Part shown: positions 45,579 through 53,595 of the stretch, piece after piece
Numbering within the stretch: the stretch's first letter is position 1
Layout: each line of letters begins with the position of its first letter
DNA from: Alcaligenaceae bacterium
Lineage (GTDB): Bacteria; Pseudomonadota; Gammaproteobacteria; Burkholderiales; Burkholderiaceae_B
DNA: 64,000 bases
Reading direction: 5' to 3'
Assembly: GCA_947378965.1 (NCBI GenBank)
Contig: CANCMG010000006.1
Coordinates: 1-64,000, forward strand
The notes under the pieces: model-generated
The model's input: the letters and a program-made list of their open reading frames with translations, nothing else
Told to the model about the DNA's origin: nothing
The model's database searches: none
Made by a program: the position numbers and the translations under genes

Positions 45579-46559
45579 ATGAAAGCCGATCGCGTTGTAT
45601 TAGCCTCTGCAGTGATGTTGCTTACTGTTGCTCCTTTTGCAAAAGTTTCTGCTCAGTCTGTTTTCCCTGATGGTCCTGTAAAGATTGTGGTCCCGTATTT
45701 GCCAGGTGGCACGCCCGACATCATGGCCCGATTGATTGCCCCGGTATTGACGGCCAAGTGGGGGCAAACAGTCGTGATAGAAAATAAGGCAGGCGCCAAC
45801 GGCTCAATTGGTACTGCCGAAGTCGCCAGAGCTAAACCAGATGGCCGCACACTTGTGCTTGGGACCACGGCGACGCATATTGTCAATGGCGAGCTCTATT
45901 CCAAGATGACCTACGATGGCCTCAAGGACTTCGCGCCCATTGCAATGTTGGGAACCTTGTCAAACGTCCTGATTGTGCATCCGAGTGTTCAGGCCAATAA
46001 CGTGACTGAGCTAATCGCCTTTTTAAAGAAACAACCAGGCAAGCTGAATTACGGCTCAGGTGGCAACGGAAGCTCCAATCACCTTGCGGCTGAGATGTTT
46101 AAGAGTATGGCGGGTATCGACATGATGCACATCCCCTACAAGAGCTCTGCACCCGCTCGTACAGCGCTGATGGCGGGCGAGGTCTCCATGATTTTTGAAA
46201 ACGTGCCGACCGCGATTCCTCTGATTCAAGCCAATCAAGCCAAACCGCTGGGTATCACCAGCGCAAATGGTGCGAAGGTGATGCCAGAAGTCCCAACAAT
46301 CGACGCCTCCGGCTTGCCCGGGTATGACATGTCTTTTTGGTACGGCTTGCTCGCGCCTGCAGGCACATCAGACGCGACTGTCAAGAAAATCCATTCTGAT
46401 CTCATGGTCGTCTTACAGACATCCGAAGTCCGTGGCAAGCTTGAGGAAGTGGGCATCGATCTTTCCGATATGAGCACACAGCAATTTAAAGACTACATGC
46501 GTGCAGAGGCACCGAAGTGGGCAAAAGTCGTGAAGGATTCGGGAGCCAAACTTGACTAA
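45579..46559 (+). CDS. Bug/TctC-family periplasmic binding protein
   Basis: A 326-aa receptor with signal peptide ending VSAQS (about residue 26). Motifs: VKIVVPYLPGGTPDIMARLI, VIENKAGANGSIGTAEVARA and MMHIPYKSSAPARTALMAG. A GTGGAG just upstream supports the ATG at 45579 rather than 45567. It precedes an asparaginase-family gene by 25 bases, so it may capture the amide that enzyme hydrolyses. Confidence 0.92.
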   Translation: MKADRVVLASAVMLLTVAPFAKVSAQSVFPDGPVKIVVPYLPGGTPDIMARLIAPVLTAKWGQTVVIENKAGANGSIGTAEVARAKPDGRTLVLGTTATHIVNGELYSKMTYDGLKDFAPIAMLGTLSNVLIVHPSVQANNVTELIAFLKKQPGKLNYGSGGNGSSNHLAAEMFKSMAGIDMMHIPYKSSAPARTALMAGEVSMIFENVPTAIPLIQANQAKPLGITSANGAKVMPEVPTIDASGLPGYDMSFWYGLLAPAGTSDATVKKIHSDLMVVLQTSEVRGKLEEVGIDLSDMSTQQFKDYMRAEAPKWAKVVKDSGAKLD

Positions 46560-46584
46560 CGTTACAAATTAAGGAGTTCTTGCT

Positions 46585-47583
46585 ATGAGTAATTCTGTCA
46601 CACCCCATTGCGTGCTGCTCTCCACGGGCGGGACGATTGCTTCCAAAATCGATCCTAAGACAGGGCTTGCTTTGCCTACTATCACCGGTGAGGAGTTGTT
46701 CGCAAAAACCGGCGCGAGTTTAGATAATGTTGCGGTCACCATCGAACAGTTCTCCCAAGTCCCATCGCCCCATATGTCGATCGAGGAATGGATCAGGTTG
46801 TCCAAGCGGGTGACACAGTTGCTTGCGCGAGAAGATGTCAATGGCGTGGTGATTTCCCACGGGACAGCTACTCTCGAAGAAACCGCTTGGTTTTTGGACT
46901 TGACCCTCAGCTCACCCAAACCGGTCGTGATGGTGGGTGCGCAGCGCAATCAGTCTGAAGCCGATTCTGATGGCACCAGAAATTTAGTGGATGGCATCAA
47001 GGTGAGTTTGACGCAGGAAGCGCGAGGACAAGGCGTGCTTGTTGTCCTTAATCAAAGAGTACATTGCGCGCGCGATGTTTCAAAGCAACATACTTTTAAC
47101 GTTGAAACGTTTAATTCGGGTGAGTGGGGTTGTATTGGGCGGATTACGCCTGACAAAGTGATTTTCAGACGAGGGGTACCTCAACGTACGCATGTGCCTT
47201 TGACCGCCTCGTCCTTACCGCTCGTCGAAATCGTCTCCATGTATGTAGGGGCTTCTGCCAATGCCATTCATGGCGCAATGGCAGGTGGTGCAAAAGGGAT
47301 CGTGATTCAGGCAACGGCCTCCGGACACGTCAATCCCGAAGTCTACGAAGGCGTGTTAGCTGCGTTAAACAAAGGGATCAAGGTCGTAGTCGCGAGCCGC
47401 GTGACACAGGGTGGGACCCGTGCGTGTTATGGCTTTGACGGATCCTCGGCACGCTTGCAGCAAGCCGGTGCCATACTGGCAGGAGAACTGTCCGCTTGGA
47501 AAGCAAGGATATTACTGATGCTGCTGTTGCAGAACGAGCAAGGGAAAAAGGGAATTGAGGGGTACTTTGAGGCGCAGATTTAG
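46585..47583 (+). CDS. Asparaginase-family amidohydrolase with altered substrate site
   Basis: A 332-aa enzyme of the bacterial L-asparaginase fold. LLSTGGTIASK holds the first catalytic threonine (Thr17), and SHGTATLEETAWFL the second (Thr94); Lys167 in DVSKQHT matches the third. The normally invariant aspartate after the second threonine (HGTDT; Asp90 in E. coli AnsB, which binds the substrate amino group) is alanine (Ala95). No signal peptide is seen. A GGAG lies 13 bases upstream. Hydrolysis of an amide without an alpha-amino group is plausible; asparagine is doubtful. Confidence 0.85.
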   Translation: MSNSVTPHCVLLSTGGTIASKIDPKTGLALPTITGEELFAKTGASLDNVAVTIEQFSQVPSPHMSIEEWIRLSKRVTQLLAREDVNGVVISHGTATLEETAWFLDLTLSSPKPVVMVGAQRNQSEADSDGTRNLVDGIKVSLTQEARGQGVLVVLNQRVHCARDVSKQHTFNVETFNSGEWGCIGRITPDKVIFRRGVPQRTHVPLTASSLPLVEIVSMYVGASANAIHGAMAGGAKGIVIQATASGHVNPEVYEGVLAALNKGIKVVVASRVTQGGTRACYGFDGSSARLQQAGAILAGELSAWKARILLMLLLQNEQGKKGIEGYFEAQI

Positions 47584-48023
47584 GGGTGACATCAGCCCAG
47601 TGGCTGCCAATGCTCGTTTGGACACCGTTGATATGGAACCCACTCGTGCGTGCGTAGTTAGCCACGAGAGTCAAGCAGCCTAATACAAGGAATAACCGCT
47701 CACAATAATTCAACAACCGTTATTTTTTCATGTGAGGAAATGATTTTGCTCTTAGCGCAACGACTTCTAGAATTTTGGGATCGATGCACTATTCAGCATT
47801 GAGCGATGCCGGTCTACAGTGCTTTAAAGGATTACGTGCGTCAGACCCACAAAAGGAGCAATCGTGGCACTACTGACGCTCTGATTGCTCCAGATGGTCA
47901 ACATTGAATCGGCGCCAACACCTTAGAATCACGGCATAAACCATTCCGAGTTTTACGCCGCACCCCCTGTTTTTCGCCAACCGGCAGACTTTTACAATCT
48001 CTTAATGCACTAGGAATTTATAA
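47584..48023. other. Intergenic region with hairpin
   Basis: 440 bases without a supported gene. GGAGCAATC at 47855-47863 and GATTGCTCC at 47883-47891 form a 9-bp stem with a 19-base loop just before the second copy of the 17-bp repeat. Confidence 0.35.
47904..47920. repeat. 17-bp direct repeat, copy 2
   Basis: TTGAATCGGCGCCAACA, identical to 45317-45333 and in the same orientation, 2.6 kb apart. Confidence 0.6.
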
Positions 48024-48983
48024 ATGCGAAAAATCCTGGCGTTTCTTCTTTTCTGCAGCATCGCTGGCGCTGCGACAGCACAAAGTTGGCCGTCCCGTCC
48101 GTTGCGGTTAGTGATTCCGTTTTCTCCCGGTGGTGGTGCAGACATCGCGGGTAGGCTGATCGCGCGAGAATTGAGCGACGAATTCAAGCAACCCGTGCTG
48201 GTAGAAAACCGGGCCGGCGCCGGAGGGACTCTTGCTCCTGACAACGTGGCCAAGTCGCCAGCCGATGGCTATTCAATGGTCCTCGCCCATGTCGGCGGAA
48301 TTGCCATTGCTCCGCACATGTACAAGAAACTGCCCTTTGATCCGATTAAGGATCTGGCTCCGGTCACGCCGGTGGCGAACGGGTTGAGTGTTGTGGTCGT
48401 CAACCCGGCGCTGCCGGTGAAGACCGTGCGAGAACTCATCGCCTACGCGAAGGCGAATCCAGACCAACTGTCATTTGGCTCGGCCGGTACGGGAACGGAT
48501 ACGCATCTTGCTGGCGAACTATTCAAGTCCATGACCGGAACCACCATGATTCACGTTCCGTACAAGGGCGGTGCGCCGGCGGTGCTGGACCTTATCGCCG
48601 GGCGCGTGCAACTCAGCTTCGCGTCGGTCGCCAGCACCATCGGCTATATCCAAACCGACCGGCTGCGTGCTGTTGCGATGACAGGAGTCAAACCGTTTGA
48701 GGGTCTCCCGGGTGTGCCGACCGTTTCTGAATCGGGTGTTCCCGGTTACGAGATAAACAACTGGTATGGCATTTTCGTTCAGGCAGGAACGCCGGAGGAC
48801 ATTATCCGGCGACTCAACGCCGCAGTCATCAAGGCAGTGCAAAACCCCGAAGTGCGCGCCAAACTCATCGCAGCGGGTCTTGAGCCGATGTGGAGCACGC
48901 CTGCAGAGTTCGCCGCCTATGTGAGTTCCGAAACGACAAAGTGGGGCAAGATCGTGCGTGATTCGGGAGCGACGGCAGAATGA
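48024..48983 (+). CDS. Bug/TctC-family periplasmic binding protein
   Basis: A 319-aa receptor with signal peptide ending ATAQS (about residue 20). Motifs: LRLVIPFSPGGGADIAGRLI, VLVENRAGAGGTLAPDNVAK, DGYSMVLAH and MIHVPYKGGAPAVLDLIAG. Codon use is visibly more GC-rich than in the neighbouring genes (many CGG, GCC, CCG), suggesting separate arrival. No transporter partner is adjacent. Confidence 0.92.
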   Translation: MRKILAFLLFCSIAGAATAQSWPSRPLRLVIPFSPGGGADIAGRLIARELSDEFKQPVLVENRAGAGGTLAPDNVAKSPADGYSMVLAHVGGIAIAPHMYKKLPFDPIKDLAPVTPVANGLSVVVVNPALPVKTVRELIAYAKANPDQLSFGSAGTGTDTHLAGELFKSMTGTTMIHVPYKGGAPAVLDLIAGRVQLSFASVASTIGYIQTDRLRAVAMTGVKPFEGLPGVPTVSESGVPGYEINNWYGIFVQAGTPEDIIRRLNAAVIKAVQNPEVRAKLIAAGLEPMWSTPAEFAAYVSSETTKWGKIVRDSGATAE

Positions 48984-49100
48984 TGGGCAGGTTTTCACAC
49001 CAGCTTGCTGTTTTACGCGCAAATCTGATAAAGTCGTTACCCACAGTGAGATTTTTACGCTGCTATAACTGAATGCAGGCGTTGGTATCTAGTAGGTACG

Positions 49101-49331
49101 TCAATTAAAGCTCTGTCTTGTTTCGAGGCTTAATTCAGAGGGCCTTGTTTGCGACTCGCCTGGCCAAGCATCAAACAGCTCAAAGTAGCCTGCCGGCCAC
49201 TGGTTTTGTACACCTGTTTCGCGCTTAATAATCTCTGCTAAATATTTAGAAAGTGTTAAGTTCGCTCGCTTTGCTTGAATGCGTATTTGCGCTTCGATTT
49301 CGTCTGACACGTGAAAATGTAGCTGTGACAT
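49101..49331 (-). CDS. Small ribbon-helix-helix-like protein, possible orphan antitoxin
   Basis: A 76-aa protein. SQLHFHVSDEIEAQIRIQAK then RANLTLSKYLAEIIKRE has the strand-helix-helix pattern of RHH/CopG DNA-binding antitoxins. The ATG at 49331 follows GAGGGAT; the longer open frame upstream reads through a CACATAC-rich simple repeat and is unlikely to be translated. No toxin gene adjoins it: the 117 bases downstream are empty and an att repeat lies upstream. Confidence 0.65.
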   Translation of the reverse strand: MSQLHFHVSDEIEAQIRIQAKRANLTLSKYLAEIIKRETGVQNQWPAGYFELFDAWPGESQTRPSELSLETRQSFN

Positions 49332-49456
49332 GGCGCATCCCTCGGTGTATGTGGCACATGTGGTGTATGTAGTGTGTGTGTGGCTTATGTGCAAAAAATT
49401 TAAATGTCAATGCCCACAGCCGAAACCCACTGATTTTTCAGATGTTTGATTTTATT

Positions 49457-49509
49457 GATATTTTTGGTGGGCGGTACAAGTTTCGAACTTGTGACCCCTG
49501 CCGTGTGAA
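49457..49509 (-). repeat. tRNA-Val 3'-fragment direct repeat (attachment-site copy A)
   Basis: Identical over 53 bp to 52005-52057. On the minus strand it reads TTCACACGGCAGGGGTCACA, then a perfect T-arm (ACAAG-TTCGAAA-CTTGT) and ACCGCCCACCA, the 3' end of a tRNA with anticodon CAC (Val). The 5' half is absent, so it is not a functional tRNA but an integration scar. Confidence 0.85.
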
Positions 49510-49612
49510 CAGTAATCAGACACTTCACCTCAACCTGTGTCGACGGTCTTCTCCGAGATTTTTCAACTCAAAGTAGCCAGGCAGCAGTCGTTGACTAATT
49601 TGACCAACAATT

Positions 49613-50698
49613 CTAAGGGGTCGTCGCCGTCGCTGCTAGACGGAAACCAACGTTAATTGCGGTCGAATAAGGAACCGTTCCTAAATAATAAGACTTGGCT
49701 AAATACGATTCCAACGAAGTCCAAGCTCCACCACGGATACCAACATTTTTAGATCCAGCACCTGTTAAGGAATTTAACTCCCAAACACTACCGTTCATAT
49801 CAAATGCTCCGTAAGAGCTGGTGACGCTAGAGAATGTTCCTACCGGGACGAGGTAGTACTGAGTTGTGACAATTTCTGCCGCCTGAGTCACTGAGTAAAG
49901 ATAGTTAGCGCCATAAATATAATTGGCTTGATTTGTAACGGGCTCAGTAGAGACGGCACTGCTACCTGGGATTGCGTTTCCTGGAGGATTATTGTGCATG
50001 GTGGCGTACTTGTAATAACCACCCGCACCGCCGTTCAGACGCTGATCGTGAAAAGCAGCTTTGTACCACTCATTTTCAGTAGGCAAATAAAAAGTAGGCG
50101 CGCTACCTGTATTTGGGTTGATTGTGTTCTTACCAGGTGCTGCGCCCTTTGCGGTTGCGCCACTTACTTTATAAGCACCATCCTCGGTAGTGGTCGCATC
50201 TTGTGCGCCAGCAGGCTGACCATTCGCCATCCAATTCGCAAATCTTGCGGCATTAAACCAACTGACATACGTAATTGGGTAATTCGCGCTATCTTGTCCT
50301 AGCAGCGTTCTAAAGGGTGGCGTTCCGGTCGGACTGTATGCAGCCGTTCCTGATCCCATTCTCATCGCCGCATAAACATAACTTCCCTGCGAACCAGACC
50401 GGGTAATTCCGGCAATACCAGTCGAGGCTTGCATCGCATTATTCCAAAGCCCATACGTATCTGTTTTTGCCACAGCATTCAAGAATGCGACATAGTTCGC
50501 AACCGTTACCTCGTACTTACCGATCTTATAGGTATAGGGTACTGATCCAAATCCTGTTGTATCACTTGCATTGTTGGCGTTACCGACGTCGACTAATGAA
50601 TACGTCACGCTTTGCGCTTGGGCAAAATGCATGGCTACAAAAACGACAATACCTAAGAGCAATCTATGCATCACTGGTTTCAAATATGGTTTAAACAT
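49613..50698 (-). CDS. Secreted SUMF1/formylglycine-generating-enzyme-domain protein (non-catalytic)
   Basis: A 361-aa protein with an N-terminal signal (ends HFAQAQS). The sulfatase-modifying-factor fold is clear: YKIGKYEVTVANYVAFLNAV, PITYVSWFNAARFANWM, FYLPTENEWYKAAF and AFDMNGSVWELNSL followed by GIRGGAW. It contains no cysteine, so the Cys pair of true formylglycine-generating enzymes is missing and the domain is probably a binding or structural module. It lies 40 bases after a paralogue on the same strand; both fill a 2.5-kb segment between identical tRNA-fragment repeats. Confidence 0.88.
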   Translation of the reverse strand: MFKPYLKPVMHRLLLGIVVFVAMHFAQAQSVTYSLVDVGNANNASDTTGFGSVPYTYKIGKYEVTVANYVAFLNAVAKTDTYGLWNNAMQASTGIAGITRSGSQGSYVYAAMRMGSGTAAYSPTGTPPFRTLLGQDSANYPITYVSWFNAARFANWMANGQPAGAQDATTTEDGAYKVSGATAKGAAPGKNTINPNTGSAPTFYLPTENEWYKAAFHDQRLNGGAGGYYKYATMHNNPPGNAIPGSSAVSTEPVTNQANYIYGANYLYSVTQAAEIVTTQYYLVPVGTFSSVTSSYGAFDMNGSVWELNSLTGAGSKNVGIRGGAWTSLESYLAKSYYLGTVPYSTAINVGFRLAATATTP

Positions 50699-50738
50699 AA
50701 TTTCGTTAACGGACTCTATGGCTAGTTATTTAGAACGC

Positions 50739-51812
50739 TTACTTGAGTGTTGCTGCCAATCTAAATCCTATGTCATTACCTGAAAAGGTGGGTGCAGTCG
50801 CTGCATAAGTAATGGATTGCGCCGCTTGTGGACCGGCGAACCAAAAACTACCTCGTATTCCACGGTAAGCGCCTTGTGTTCCGTCTAAATCATTCCACTG
50901 ATACAAGGCGCCATTTTGGTCGAAAGTTCCGAAATAACTGGGGTTTCCAGTGTATGCACCAACATCAGTTAAATAATTTTGGCTCAGTTGGAGAGTAGCC
51001 GCCTGCGTGAGAGAAAATAGTGTGTTGATAATGACATTCATTTGGTTGCTGGTATTACCAACCAAATTACCAGGAGAGGCGTCACTTTGCGTAGCGTATA
51101 GGTAATAACCTGAAGAACCTGTGTTGTTATAGTTAGGGCTATAGTAAGCAGCCTTATACCATTCGTTTTCTGTAGGAATCCAATATGCCACCGACTTGCC
51201 GGTGTTGGGGTTGCAAATGTTCTTGGCTACAGCCTTTTCTTTGATGACTTGACTTAAGTCATAAGCCCCATTTTCAGTAGTCGTCGATGATTGGGGTCCG
51301 ACAGGCTGATTATTGGACATCCAATTTGCAAAACGCGCGGCATTAAACCAACTCACAAAAGCAATCGGCCTGTTTGAACTATCACCCGAGTTATTCATCG
51401 CGGTGTAAACATAACCAGAAGTCCCTGGACCTACAGACCTGGTAATACCGGCAACATTTAAATCAGTAGCCATCCTAGGGTCATAGAGCCCATTGGGATC
51501 TGTTTTGGCAACAGCATTTAAAAACGCAGTGTATTGCGCAATGGTGACGTTATATTTACCGATATTAAAGGTGTAAGACACAGCGCCAAAACCATTAGCG
51601 TCAGGGGCATTCCCAGAGTTGCCAACTGAGACTACGCTGTAATTCACCAAGCTACCAGAGGGCGACTCCACACCACCAACGCAGTTGACTGCATTGCCGT
51701 CGTTACTAGACGAGTTCGACTCAGAGCCGCAACTAGCCAAGACAGCAATGGCGCCCACACCAATCATATAAATCAGACCGAGTCTGACGAAATGGGAGAC
51801 TTTAAAGTTCAA
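50739..51812 (-). CDS. SUMF1-domain lipoprotein (non-catalytic)
   Basis: A 357-aa paralogue of the next gene. The N-terminus ends in a lipobox (IAVLASCGS), so it is probably a lipid-anchored outer-membrane or periplasmic protein. The domain motifs match its neighbour (FNIGKYNVTIAQYTAFLNAV, PIAFVSWFNAARFANWM, YWIPTENEWYKAAYY, TFDQNGALYQWNDL). Apart from the lipobox it has only two scattered cysteines, not the catalytic pair. The pair arose by tandem duplication; one is soluble or surface-exported, the other anchored. Confidence 0.87.
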   Translation of the reverse strand: MNFKVSHFVRLGLIYMIGVGAIAVLASCGSESNSSSNDGNAVNCVGGVESPSGSLVNYSVVSVGNSGNAPDANGFGAVSYTFNIGKYNVTIAQYTAFLNAVAKTDPNGLYDPRMATDLNVAGITRSVGPGTSGYVYTAMNNSGDSSNRPIAFVSWFNAARFANWMSNNQPVGPQSSTTTENGAYDLSQVIKEKAVAKNICNPNTGKSVAYWIPTENEWYKAAYYSPNYNNTGSSGYYLYATQSDASPGNLVGNTSNQMNVIINTLFSLTQAATLQLSQNYLTDVGAYTGNPSYFGTFDQNGALYQWNDLDGTQGAYRGIRGSFWFAGPQAAQSITYAATAPTFSGNDIGFRLAATLK

Positions 51813-51883
51813 GGCTGTCCCTACATCACAAAAAACATGAGTTAGTTTAATTCAAAAAATCGTGAATAATCTCAACAACTGCA

Positions 51884-51935
51884 ATGCGTGGAAACAGTCG
51901 TGTTGACACGACAGTTTTGACGGCCTGACAGTTGC
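51884..51935. repeat. Hairpin repeat, copy 2
   Basis: Second copy of the 50-bp element at 40054, with the same perfect GTCGTGT-TG-ACACGAC hairpin, 70 bases from attachment-site copy B. Confidence 0.7.
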
Positions 51936-52004
51936 TTAGCGGGGTGTACTACTGAAAAGCGAAATACCGCTGCCTTGGTGAGCTATGTGCTTGAATAATT
52001 TGGA

Positions 52005-52057
52005 GATATTTTTGGTGGGCGGTACAAGTTTCGAACTTGTGACCCCTGCCGTGTGAA
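52005..52057 (-). repeat. tRNA-Val 3'-fragment direct repeat (attachment-site copy B, integrase-proximal)
   Basis: Same 53 bp as 49457-49509. Here the complementary strand continues through the complete anticodon arm (CTGCC-TTCACAC-GGCAG), then diverges; no D-arm or 5' acceptor strand follows. Its position 133 bases before an integrase gene identifies it as the attachment site of that element. Confidence 0.88.
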
Positions 52058-52189
52058 GGCAGGATTTAGGGTGTATTGGCATCCATCAGAGTTTTACTGA
52101 ACGATGTTTTACCTATGAAAATAGTCCTTTCTAATCCATCTTTGCTCGCTGTAAAATATCCGTACGAAATCCGTACGCATAAGTACCTC

Positions 52190-53329
52190 ATGGCAAACAA
52201 AATAGACAGCAAGACAAAGCGTGAACGACTGACAGCACGGCGAGAGCCTTACTGGGCGACACTCGAAAAATATGTGGCACTCGGTTATCGAAAACCTGAG
52301 ACCGGCACAGGCACTTGGATAGCGCGGCGGCGCAACGAGGACGGCAAGAGCCTGTATCACGCACTCGGTACGCATGAATCCTTTGACAGCGCAGCGAAAG
52401 CGGCTCGCGAATGGTTGGCGCTCTCCGAAAACGGGATTGATACCGCCCCAATTACCGTGAAAGCCGCTACGGACGCTTATGTGCTTGCGCTTGAGGACAA
52501 AGGTCGCGCCGCTACGGCAAAAGATGCCCGAGGTCGCTTCACACGCTTGGTGGATAACGCCTCTATTGGACGCGTCTTGTTAGCCAAGCTTACGAGCTTG
52601 CAGGTACGCAAGTGGCTCAACGATCAAATCAACAAAGATGACGACGCCGACGATGAGGAAATCCGTCGGTCAAAAGACTCGGCAAATCGAAATTTAGCCA
52701 ACCTGAAGGCAGCTCTTACCCATGCTCACGTCAACCGTATGGTCGGAAGCGACGACGCATGGGCTGTCGTTAAACCCTTTAGTCAAGTTGGTGCTCGTCG
52801 CAAAGATGCCTTTTTGAGCATGGAGGCTCGCACTGCCCTGCTCACAGCATGCCCAGACGATCTCGCGATGCTAGTCCGTGCCGCCTTACTCACTGGCGCA
52901 CGTCCGGGAGAGCTCGCAACGCTCACAGTGGCTGATTTCAATAAAGCGCAGGGTGTTATCACATTACGGGGCAAGACCGGCTTGCGAACCGTGGCAATTT
53001 CCACAGCGGCCTCTAATTTCTTTGCCTCGGCAAGTCAGGACAAGACGCCTGCAGCGCCATTGCTGGCGACAAGCTATGGGCAGGTTTGGAACAAAGACAG
53101 CTGGAAAAAACCCTTTAGAGATGCCGTCACTCGCGCCAAATTACCAGGGGGCGTGGTGCTGTACTCGCTTCGGCACACTGCCATATCTGAAATGATTATG
53201 GGAGGCATGGATTCTTTCATCGTTGCTAAACTGACCGGCACTTCAGTCGCAATGATTGAAAAAAACTATGGCCATCTGAGCCATGACGTAGTCACAGCTA
53301 AGCTCGATAAAGTGCGAATGATGAACTGA
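52190..53329 (+). CDS. Tyrosine recombinase (phage/island integrase)
   Basis: A 379-aa site-specific recombinase. The catalytic domain has the first Arg in LLTGARPGELATL, SLRHTAISEMIMGG around the second Arg box (the leading His of HxxR is Tyr, as in many Arm-domain integrases) and the nucleophile Tyr in MIEKNYGHLSHDV. An N-terminal arm-binding segment and a core-binding SAM-like domain precede it. The frame opens at 52076, but the ATG at 52190 (MANKIDSKTKRE) is a better start; no strong ribosome site is seen at either. It should catalyse insertion at the adjacent tRNA-Val-derived site. Confidence 0.9.
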   Translation: MANKIDSKTKRERLTARREPYWATLEKYVALGYRKPETGTGTWIARRRNEDGKSLYHALGTHESFDSAAKAAREWLALSENGIDTAPITVKAATDAYVLALEDKGRAATAKDARGRFTRLVDNASIGRVLLAKLTSLQVRKWLNDQINKDDDADDEEIRRSKDSANRNLANLKAALTHAHVNRMVGSDDAWAVVKPFSQVGARRKDAFLSMEARTALLTACPDDLAMLVRAALLTGARPGELATLTVADFNKAQGVITLRGKTGLRTVAISTAASNFFASASQDKTPAAPLLATSYGQVWNKDSWKKPFRDAVTRAKLPGGVVLYSLRHTAISEMIMGGMDSFIVAKLTGTSVAMIEKNYGHLSHDVVTAKLDKVRMMN

Positions 53330-53562
53330 CACTGGTTCAACAACAGGTTAATAAAAATGACTGTTAACGCAACAGCAATCTCTTTCAGTCTCATGGTGTG
53401 AGCCTCTCTTGAGATTCGACCCATGGCACACCATACTTATTTCAGTGACGACTCTAGGTGCTACTTTACGCCTTTGTAAAGTCAAGTCCTTCGCAAGCAG
53501 CCTGTTCTGTACGGCAACTGCCAATAAAGCGTTCCATCCCCCGTTGCCATCGGCAGTGGGGA

Positions 53563-53586
53563 TGTCCTTTTGAAAGGACATTTTTT
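53563..53586 (+). terminator. Rho-independent terminator
   Basis: TGTCCTTT-TG-AAAGGACA (8-bp perfect stem) is followed by TTTTTT. A second hairpin, CATCCCC...GGGGATG with an inner TGCC/GGCA, overlaps it at 53535-53566. It closes rightward transcription from the integrase and separates it from the convergent HAD gene. Confidence 0.85.
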
Positions 53587-53595
53587 GACGCAGGT

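Noticed and set aside
49332-49394. N-terminal extension of the RHH-like protein
   Set aside because: It translates a CACATAC-type simple repeat, while a ribosome site supports the inner ATG at 49331.
49457-49509. A complete tRNA-Val gene
   Set aside because: Only the anticodon-to-3' part is present; no D-arm or 5' acceptor strand is found at either copy.
49613-51812. Active formylglycine-generating enzymes
   Set aside because: The catalytic cysteine pair is missing and no sulfatase gene is nearby.
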